Assembly (NCBI GenBank): GCA_013298455.1
Contig: JAAFHR010000064.1
Location: 1 to 11,192 of the forward strand
DNA length: 11,192 nucleotides
Reading direction: 5' to 3'
Source: Betaproteobacteria bacterium
Lineage (GTDB): Bacteria > Pseudomonadota > Gammaproteobacteria > Burkholderiales > Casimicrobiaceae
Numbering within the stretch: the first letter of the stretch is position 1; every line of letters starts with the position of its first letter. Under the pieces are notes generated by a model that saw only the letters and a list, made by a program, of their open reading frames with translations, was not told the origin of the DNA and ran no database searches. Shown piece after piece: positions 6,245 to 11,192 of the stretch. The position numbers and the translations under genes are program-made.

Positions 6245-6535
6245 GCAAACAGTGTCACAAATCTGTCATCGAGTTTACAAGCCGTAATTTGGTGTAGAAC
6301 TGTCACGGCGCGAATATCGAAACCGTTGTAGTAAAGTTGCAACGCTTGCCCCAAGAAGCCCTAATTTAGTGCGATTGCGGCCTTAGCTAAGCGTTCTCCA
6401 ACGTGATTGTCGGCAACCGTTTTTATGATGGCTTTGTCGATAATTTGTCGAATTTTCGGGCGGACAAATAAAGCGTTTGTCGAGCCCAATGGCGCGTGTT
6501 TCCGTCGTCATTTGCATCAAGGATTTTTTGAAACC
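6245..6535. other. Divergent intergenic region between receptor and SDR genes
   Basis: The gap between the receptor ATG and the SDR ATG is 440 bases and is AT-richer than its surroundings. No RNA gene or small ORF is convincing. TTTGTCGA occurs three times near the SDR gene (6433-6440, 6444-6451, 6476-6483), spaced 11 and 32 bases start to start, which may be regulator sites. The SDR promoter must lie here but I cannot fix it. Confidence 0.5.
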
Positions 6536-7237
6536 ATGCCCACTTGGATCGTTACCGGCGCCAGCCGTGGCTTGGGGCGACACGTCGCAAAGCAAATGGC
6601 TGAAAGGGGTTGGACGGTGTTGGCGTGCGCACGGGACGCAGCCGCTCTCACCCGATTGGCGGCCGAACACCCGCCCGGACGCATCGAGCCGCTCGCGCTC
6701 GACTTAACCGATAGCGCAGCACTTCGCGCCACCCTGGCCGCTGCATTGCCCGCGCTCGGCCCCGTTGACGGGTTGGTGAACAACGCAGGCATCGGAAGCT
6801 ACAAACCCTTTGTTGAACAAAGCGAGCTCGAACTACTGCAAACGTTGCAAGTGAATCTGGGCGCGGTGATGCAGCTCTGCCACGCGGTGCTGCCGGGCAT
6901 GCTGGCGCGCCGCGCCGGGCATATTGTCAACATTGGCTCAGACTTAGGCCGACGCCCATTGGCCAACATGGCCGCTTACGTTGCCGCGAAGCACGGTTTG
7001 ACGGGGTTCTCGCATTCTTTGCTTCGCGAAGTCAAGCAGCACGGCGTGAAGGTCAGCCTCGTGAATCCGGGCATCATCGACACGGATTTTGGTGGCGCGA
7101 CGGAGGGCAGTAAGGAAGAGGCCTGGAGCCTGCGCCCGGCAGTACTGGCCAATTTGATTTTGCAACTGATCGACCAGCCGGGATCGACGCTCGTTGATGA
7201 AATCAGCGTGCACCCGCTCGGACAAGGGGATTTTTGA
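6536..7237 (+). CDS. Short-chain dehydrogenase/reductase (SDR) family oxidoreductase
   Basis: A 233-residue classical SDR, an NAD(P)-dependent oxidoreductase with a single Rossmann domain. Visible motifs are TGASRGLG at 7-14 (dinucleotide binding), DLTD at 56-59, NNAG at 82-85, catalytic Asn107, Ser135, Tyr148 and Lys152 (YVAAK), and PG at 178-179 followed by the IIDTDF segment. An Arg at the end of the TGASRG motif and the basic residue at Arg33 suggest NADP(H). The length is typical. The ATG at 6536 is preferred because MPTWIVTGASRG is the normal SDR beginning and AAGGA lies at 6519-6523; the frame is open further upstream to 6407, but that extension (about 43 residues) looks non-coding. 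The substrate is not predictable, and the neighbours give no pathway hint. Confidence 0.9.
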   Translation: MPTWIVTGASRGLGRHVAKQMAERGWTVLACARDAAALTRLAAEHPPGRIEPLALDLTDSAALRATLAAALPALGPVDGLVNNAGIGSYKPFVEQSELELLQTLQVNLGAVMQLCHAVLPGMLARRAGHIVNIGSDLGRRPLANMAAYVAAKHGLTGFSHSLLREVKQHGVKVSLVNPGIIDTDFGGATEGSKEEAWSLRPAVLANLILQLIDQPGSTLVDEISVHPLGQGDF

Positions 7238-7285
7238 GTAGCGAAGTTTTGTCCTGACGGCCATCGCGCAGCTTGGCGCTGACGA

Positions 7286-7369
7286 TTTAGAGCGATTCGG
7301 CGATTGAGCAAGAAGTAATCTGCGTTCATCAGCGGTCGACCTGCGTAATCTGCGTCAAAAATTCTTTCG
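7286..7369 (+). repeat. GCAGATTACGC repeat, one-armed copy upstream of glpD
   Basis: TTTAGAGCGATTCGGCGATTGAGCAAG through CTGCGTAATCTGCGTCAAAAATTC matches 9023-9104 with small differences, same direction. The left arm present at 8975-9002 is missing here. The element lies in the 188-base gap between the SDR and glpD genes, which contains no other feature that I can identify. Confidence 0.75.
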
Positions 7370-7425
7370 AAGTACACGCCGCTTCACTACATCCAGCAAA
7401 ACTCCAAATTCGCTAGCATCAGCCA

Positions 7426-8949
7426 ATGGCTCCTCGCACCTCTACGAATCAAACTTTCGACCTTCTGGTGGTCGGCGGCGGGATCAACGGCGCAGGCATC
7501 GCTCGCGATGCGGCGGGTCGCGGTCTGTCGGTGTTGCTGGTTGAAAAAGACGATCTGGCGGCGCACACCTCGCAGTGGTCGTCGAAGCTCATTCATGGCG
7601 GTTTGCGCTACCTGGAGCAGTACGAATTTCGCTTGGTGGGCGAGGCGCTCGCTGAGCGAGAGGTACTCCTAAAAGTTGCGCCGCACCTCATCAAACCCTT
7701 GCAATTTGTGTTGCCGCACGAGCCGCATTTGCGCCCGAAGCTGATGCTGCGTGCTGGGCTATTTTTGTACGACCGGTTGGGCGGCTGGAGTGGTCAAAAG
7801 CAATCGCTTCCGAAGTCGTTTGCCACGTCGCTTGCGCAATCGCCCGAAGCGCATTGGGGCGCGGGGCTGAAATCGCAATTCGTCGACGGCTTTGTGTATT
7901 CCGATGCGCAAGTCAACGATGCTCGTTTGGTCGTGGAAAACGCCAAAGATGCCCGCTCGCGGGGTGCCGACATTCGTGTGGGCACCGAGCTCGTGCGAGC
8001 CACGCGGATCGGCGATTATTGGCAAGCCATTATTCGCGGCACGCAAGCGCAGGGCGCGCACGATCCGTTTGAAACCATCAACGCCCGCGCGATTGTGAAC
8101 GCCGCAGGGCCTTGGGTAAAGGCGCTCCTAGACCATATCGATACCCCAGAAACCAAAGAAACGGTGAAGCACATCAAGGGCTCGCACATCATCGTGCCAC
8201 GGGTGCATGACCGAAAACACGCGTATATCTTGCAAAACAGAGACGGGCGCATCGTGTTCGTCATTCCCTACTTCGAGCGCTTCAGTTTGATTGGCACAAC
8301 CGATGTACCGGTGACCGATTTCGCAGCGCCGCAAATTAGCGATGCCGAAACGGATTACTTGCTCGCGCTCGCCAATTCGTATCTACAGAAACCCTTAACT
8401 CGCAAAGACATCGTTTCGAGCTATGCCGGTGTGCGACCGCTCTACGACGATGGCGACAGTAATCCCTCGGAAATTACTCGCGATTACACGCTGAAACTCG
8501 ACACGCACAACAAAGGCGCGCCGCTCCTCAACATCTACGGCGGCAAGATCACGACCTATCGAAAATTGGCCGAACACGCCATCGAAAAACTGCTGCCGTT
8601 TTTTCCAAGCGCCAGCAAAACCTCGTGGACGCATCAGCCGCTGCAGACAGGCGCGTCAGCCTCCACACTGCGTGCGCTCAAATCCGAACTGCGCGGACGT
8701 GGGCTCGCCAAAGGCTACGCGCATCGCTTGGTCAATCGCTACGGCATGGCCGCAGACGCGCTCGCCAAAACCGACATGGGTGAAGTGTTTGACGAAACCT
8801 TCAGCGAAGCCGAAATTGGCTACCTGCATGAGCACGAGTGGGCCAATTCCGCGCAGTCAATGCTGCAGCGACGCACCAAAACCAATTTGCTCGCCACACC
8901 CGCATCGCTCGCCAAGATTCATGTGGCAATTAGTGCGGCGCTTAGGTAG
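7426..8949 (+). CDS. glpD: Aerobic (quinone-linked) glycerol-3-phosphate dehydrogenase
   Basis: A 507-residue FAD flavoprotein that oxidises sn-glycerol 3-phosphate to dihydroxyacetone phosphate and passes electrons to quinone at the cytoplasmic membrane (EC 1.1.5.3). The N-terminus has the FAD-binding DLLVVGGGINGAGIARDAA (GxGxxG at 17-24, Glu40 at the end of the second strand), followed by the GlpD signature WSSKLIHGGLRYLE (51-64). Further family blocks are 'NAAGPWV', 'GSHIIVPR', 'YAGVRPL' and 'IYGGKITTYRKLAEHA', and a C-terminal helical domain. Length matches the family (about 500). The start is the ATG at 7426, though no good ribosome binding site is visible. No glpK, glpF or glpR is adjacent, so it is not in a glp operon here; it is flanked on both sides by copies of the same repeat. 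Confidence 0.96.
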   Translation: MAPRTSTNQTFDLLVVGGGINGAGIARDAAGRGLSVLLVEKDDLAAHTSQWSSKLIHGGLRYLEQYEFRLVGEALAEREVLLKVAPHLIKPLQFVLPHEPHLRPKLMLRAGLFLYDRLGGWSGQKQSLPKSFATSLAQSPEAHWGAGLKSQFVDGFVYSDAQVNDARLVVENAKDARSRGADIRVGTELVRATRIGDYWQAIIRGTQAQGAHDPFETINARAIVNAAGPWVKALLDHIDTPETKETVKHIKGSHIIVPRVHDRKHAYILQNRDGRIVFVIPYFERFSLIGTTDVPVTDFAAPQISDAETDYLLALANSYLQKPLTRKDIVSSYAGVRPLYDDGDSNPSEITRDYTLKLDTHNKGAPLLNIYGGKITTYRKLAEHAIEKLLPFFPSASKTSWTHQPLQTGASASTLRALKSELRGRGLAKGYAHRLVNRYGMAADALAKTDMGEVFDETFSEAEIGYLHEHEWANSAQSMLQRRTKTNLLATPASLAKIHVAISAALR

Positions 8950-8974
8950 TCTCGAACGCAATGAGTTCGCTTGG

Positions 8975-9104
8975 GAATTTTTTGACGCAGATTACGCTGA
9001 TTCCGCGGATTGCCGCAGATTATTTAGAGCAATGCGACGATCGAGCAAAAGATAATCAGCGCTCATCTGCGAAATCAGCGTAATCTGCGTCAAAAATTCG
9101 TTCG
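8975..9104. repeat. GCAGATTACGC repeat, full hairpin copy downstream of glpD
   Basis: GAATTTTTTGACGCAGATTACGCTGATT (positions 8975-9002) pairs with 9073-9099; arms of 28 and 27 bases are complementary throughout except for one extra T in the left arm. A second, shorter GCAGAT motif follows the left arm at 9015-9020. In translation this repeat gives the well-known spurious 'DADYADSAD' peptides. It fills most of the 176 bases between glpD and the HAD gene and could act as a 3' hairpin for glpD mRNA, although it has no classical T-tract. Confidence 0.8.
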
Positions 9105-9125
9105 TCGCGCGCTCTAGCAAATCTC

Positions 9126-9944
9126 ATGACATCACTTCGGCTCCAGCCCGTCAGTTCAATCCCCGCCGAAGCCCTCCGCAAAATCGATTTTCTGCTTTTC
9201 GATGTGGATGAAACTTTCACCACGCACGGCCTCCTTACGAGCGCTGCGTACGCTACGTTGTTCGCGCTCAAAGACGCAGGCATCACGGCGATTCCGGTGA
9301 CGGGGCGCCCCAGCGGTTGGGGCAACGTGATGCTCTCGACCTGGCCGATTGCGGCGTGCGTGACTGAAAATGGAGGCGTGATTTCTTGGAAAGATGGCCA
9401 CGGGCAGTCGCAACAAAAAATCATTCATAGCGAACATCGCGGCGTGGGCTACATCGAACGACTGCGCTCGCTCGGTGAAACGATTCTGGCGAAACATCCC
9501 AACGTGCGAATCAGCGCGGATCAGCCGTATCGCTTGACCGATTTGGCGATTGACTACGCAGAGCAATCGCGCGGCGTGAGTGAGGCTGTGATCGCCGACA
9601 CTGTGTCGATGATGAAGGCCAACGGTTACATGACGGCCGTGAGCAGTATTCACATTCACGCCTACTTTCCGGCGAACGAGAAAGCCGACGGTGTGTATCC
9701 GGTCATGCAAACGGCGTTTGCCATGGACCCTGAAGCTGTGCATTCGCGCTGCGCTTTTATCGGCGATTCGCCCAACGACGCATCGCTCTTCGCCGCAATT
9801 CCGATGAGCGTCGGCGTGGCCAATGTGCGCAGCTCACTCGACAAAATTCACACGCCGCCAGCGTACGTGTGTGAACATGAGTGCGGCGCAGGGTTCGTTG
9901 AGTTTGCGATGCGGTTGGTTGCGGCTAAAGCGGTGTCATCTTGA
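9126..9944 (+). CDS. HAD-superfamily hydrolase, subfamily IIB (Cof-like phosphatase)
   Basis: A 272-residue phosphatase with a HAD Rossmann core and a C2B cap. Motif I is LLFDVDETFT with nucleophile Asp26 and acid/base Asp28; motif II is PVTGRPSGW with Thr59; motif III is Lys186 in NEKADGV; motif IV is IGDSPNDASLF with Asp214 and Asp218. ENGG at 81-84 is typical of the IIB group. This group includes sugar-phosphate phosphatases (mannosyl-3-phosphoglycerate, sucrose-6-phosphate, trehalose-type) and the Cof/YbiV enzymes, so the substrate is probably a small phosphorylated metabolite, but it cannot be named. Motif I carries Glu where most members have Gly (DxDGT). The TGA stop falls inside GTCATCTTGAGCGAGCGCGAAGG, a sequence like a common dispersed repeat, so the last residues (VSS) may not be ancestral. 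No ribosome binding site is clear before the ATG. Confidence 0.88.
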   Translation: MTSLRLQPVSSIPAEALRKIDFLLFDVDETFTTHGLLTSAAYATLFALKDAGITAIPVTGRPSGWGNVMLSTWPIAACVTENGGVISWKDGHGQSQQKIIHSEHRGVGYIERLRSLGETILAKHPNVRISADQPYRLTDLAIDYAEQSRGVSEAVIADTVSMMKANGYMTAVSSIHIHAYFPANEKADGVYPVMQTAFAMDPEAVHSRCAFIGDSPNDASLFAAIPMSVGVANVRSSLDKIHTPPAYVCEHECGAGFVEFAMRLVAAKAVSS

Positions 9945-10001
9945 GCGAGCGCGAAGGGGCCGGTGGCGTCCGAATCCGCTTGCTTGAGACGCCGGCACAA
10001 C
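9935..10001 (+). repeat. TCATCTTGAGCGAAGCGAAGG-like repeat at the HAD gene end
   Basis: GTGTCATCTTGAGCGAGCGCGAAGG resembles the widespread 'TCATCCTGAGCGAAGCGAAGGA' intergenic repeat. It is followed by CCGGTGGCGTC...GACGCCGG (9959-9996), a small imperfect hairpin without a T-run. No second copy is in the window, so the assignment rests on recall of the motif. The remaining gap up to 10072 has no gene. Confidence 0.4.
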
Positions 10002-10059
10002 GCCAACCAGCGTGGGGCGCCCGCCGCGTGTGCGCTTGATACAAAATTGCGATCCCGAT

Positions 10060-10065
10060 AGGAGA
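10060..10065 (+). promoter_or_regulatory. Ribosome binding site of the DUF1499-like gene
   Basis: AGGAGA lies 7 bases before the ATG at 10073 and supports that start over the other frames in this area. Confidence 0.75.
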
Positions 10066-10072
10066 ATCTCTC

Positions 10073-10573
10073 ATGCTTGCCCTACTTCGAATTTTTGCCC
10101 TGGGATTGCTGGTGATCGTCGCAGTGTTTTTGCTGTGGCTCGTGTTTGTGAATTTCACAAAACGCGAATCGTCGATTTGGTACGGCGGACGGCCTTCGAA
10201 ATTGGGGCTGGTCGACGGCAAACTTCACGGCCCCAAAAAGACGCCGAATACGGTGGTCAGCGAAGGCATTGACGCAACCCATCCCGCCTACATCGCGCCG
10301 ATTTCGTTTACGGGCGATCCGGCGGCGGCGATGGCGAAATTGCTCAGCGTCGTGCAAGGCATGAATCGCGTCGTTGTTATTCAATCGGATGAGAACTACG
10401 TCTACGCTGAATTCCGAACGCCCAAAATGCAGTTCGTGGATGATTTTGAAGCGCGACTGGACGCGGCCGCTGGCGTGATTCACGTTCGCAGCGCGTCGCG
10501 CGTCGGGCGCAAAGACTTTGACGTGAATCGCAATCGGGTCGAAGCGATTCGGGCGAAGTTTTCGGCAGCGTAG
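10073..10573 (+). CDS. DUF1499-family membrane-anchored protein
   Basis: A 166-residue protein with one N-terminal membrane segment (about residues 5-27, LRIFALGLLVIVAVFLLWLVFV) and a soluble domain outside or at the membrane. The domain follows DUF1499: 'RPSKLGLVDGKLHG..KTPN.V', then 'IAPISFTGDP', a 'YVYAEFRTPKMQFVDDFEARLD' block, and the conserved 'GVIHVRSASRVGRKDFDVNRNRVEAIR' end. Function of the family is unknown. Most members have a Cys-containing 'PCP.TPNCVSS' motif; here it reads GPKKTPNTVVSEG and the whole protein lacks cysteine. The start is well supported by the ribosome binding site. It precedes phoH by 70 bases on the same strand, with a short TTTGGCACGGTGCCGAAA palindrome between them, so co-transcription is possible but not shown. 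Confidence 0.85.
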   Translation: MLALLRIFALGLLVIVAVFLLWLVFVNFTKRESSIWYGGRPSKLGLVDGKLHGPKKTPNTVVSEGIDATHPAYIAPISFTGDPAAAMAKLLSVVQGMNRVVVIQSDENYVYAEFRTPKMQFVDDFEARLDAAAGVIHVRSASRVGRKDFDVNRNRVEAIRAKFSAA

Positions 10574-10643
10574 CAACACATTGTTTGGCACGGTGCCGAA
10601 ATGACGGAAAATAGACACCTCGTCTTCATTTCGTTTGCCCACC

Positions 10644-11192
10644 TTGACCAAAGCCACGCTCGACGTTTCGCTTGAGCCGATTGACAATCCGACACTCGCT
10701 GTTGTGTGCGGCGCGCTTGATGCTAACCTGCGCGTCATCGAGCAAGCCTTTCACGTCAAAATGGCGCGGCGCATGGCGCGCTTCACGATCACCGGCGACG
10801 CCGACGCGCGAACCGCCGCGAAACGCGCGCTGGAGCGCTTTCGCTACATGGCCTCGCACGGCTCCCGGGACATCACCGATGAAGACATCGCGCTCACGTT
10901 TGTTGAGCTGAAAGTGTCGGCAAAGCCTGCGCCCGCAGCTGCGCTTTTGGCACCCGCTGCGCCGCTCGCGCCGCAGATTCCACAGGCTTCTGCGCCGCCG
11001 TTTGAAGTTGCGATGAACGACGCGCCGCTTCGACCCATCGAGCTCAAAGTTAAGCGAACCGATTTGGCAGCGCGCACGCCGATGCAGCAAACCTATCTGC
11101 AAAACATCGCGCAGTACGACATCACCTTTGGCATTGGACCGGCAGGCACGGGAAAAACGTATTTGGCCGTGGCCTGCGCCGTGGATGCGTTT
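10644..11192 (+). CDS. phoH: PhoH-family ATPase, 5' part (cut by window end)
   Basis: The first 183 codons of a PhoH/YbeZ-type protein, an RNA-associated P-loop ATPase linked to RNA metabolism. The N-terminal domain (about residues 1-80) has the family line 'LEPIDNPTLAVVCGALDANLRVIEQAF' and the ITDEDI segment; a Pro/Ala-rich linker spans about 93-120; then 'RTPMQQTYLQNIAQYDITFGIGPAGTGKTYLAVA' gives the Walker A box GPAGTGKT at 165-172. Walker B and the C-terminus lie beyond the window. There is no in-frame ATG before the domain: the frame opens after a TGA at 10602-10604, and TTG at 10644 or TTG at 10635 are the best starts. Neither has a good ribosome binding site. In many proteobacteria phoH is followed by ybeY; the upstream DUF1499 gene is not the usual partner. 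Confidence 0.9.
   Translation, partial: MTKATLDVSLEPIDNPTLAVVCGALDANLRVIEQAFHVKMARRMARFTITGDADARTAAKRALERFRYMASHGSRDITDEDIALTFVELKVSAKPAPAAALLAPAAPLAPQIPQASAPPFEVAMNDAPLRPIELKVKRTDLAARTPMQQTYLQNIAQYDITFGIGPAGTGKTYLAVACAVDAF

Noticed and set aside
6407..6535. N-terminal extension of the SDR to 6407
   Set aside because: The added residues are not SDR-like; MPTWIVTGASRG is the normal beginning and AAGGA lies upstream of the ATG at 6536.
8975..9104. Reading the hairpin after glpD as a classical rho-independent terminator
   Set aside because: The arms are long but separated by about 70 bases and no T-run follows the right arm; it is better described as a dispersed repeat.
10082..11102. Long minus-strand ORFs (218 and 158 codons) opposite DUF1499 and phoH
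   Set aside because: Arg/His-rich shadow translations; the plus strand carries recognised conserved families over the same bases.

Overview
The window looks like chromosomal DNA of a proteobacterium, probably beta- or Xanthomonadales-like gamma. This rests on the TonB-dependent receptor class (Xanthomonas/Caulobacter type), an aerobic GlpD, a PhoH ATPase with a beta/gamma-type N-terminus, and dense intergenic repeats of the 'GTAGGAGCGG' REP kind and the 'GTCATTCCCG / TTCGACAAGCTC' kind. Species is not resolvable from sequence alone.

Left third (1-3335) is accessory and repeat-rich. It opens with the 3' end of what looks like a glycoside hydrolase (GH13-like C-terminal beta domain). A repeat block follows, then a broken Rhs tail: a short piece of the Rhs core (ending ...ADPSG), a one-base frame break in a T-run, a 162-codon C-terminal toxin-like ORF with an HQHQNH motif, and 17 bases later a 155-codon ORF that is a candidate immunity gene. 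After more repeats there is a type II toxin-antitoxin pair on the minus strand, a Phd/YefM-like antitoxin and a PIN-domain toxin, preceded by a perfect 16-bp inverted repeat that is a good operator candidate.

The middle (3277-6244) is one large minus-strand gene for a 919-residue TonB-dependent receptor, with a strong ribosome binding site, a candidate promoter and a clear rho-independent terminator. A 440-base divergent intergenic region separates it from the plus-strand genes.

The right part (6536-11192) holds plus-strand housekeeping-type genes, each with its own gap: an SDR oxidoreductase, glycerol-3-phosphate dehydrogenase (glpD), a HAD-IIB phosphatase, a DUF1499-like membrane-anchored protein, and the first 183 codons of PhoH (cut by the window end). 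glpD is bracketed by two same-direction copies of a 'GACGCAGATTACGCTGATT' repeat, one of which is a full hairpin.

The theme most worth a second look is the link between genes and repeats: three genes take their stop codon from inside or at the edge of a dispersed repeat, a compact repeat abuts the Rhs fragment, and the Rhs toxin tip lies one T away from being read through. I saw no rRNA, tRNA, CRISPR array or transposase.
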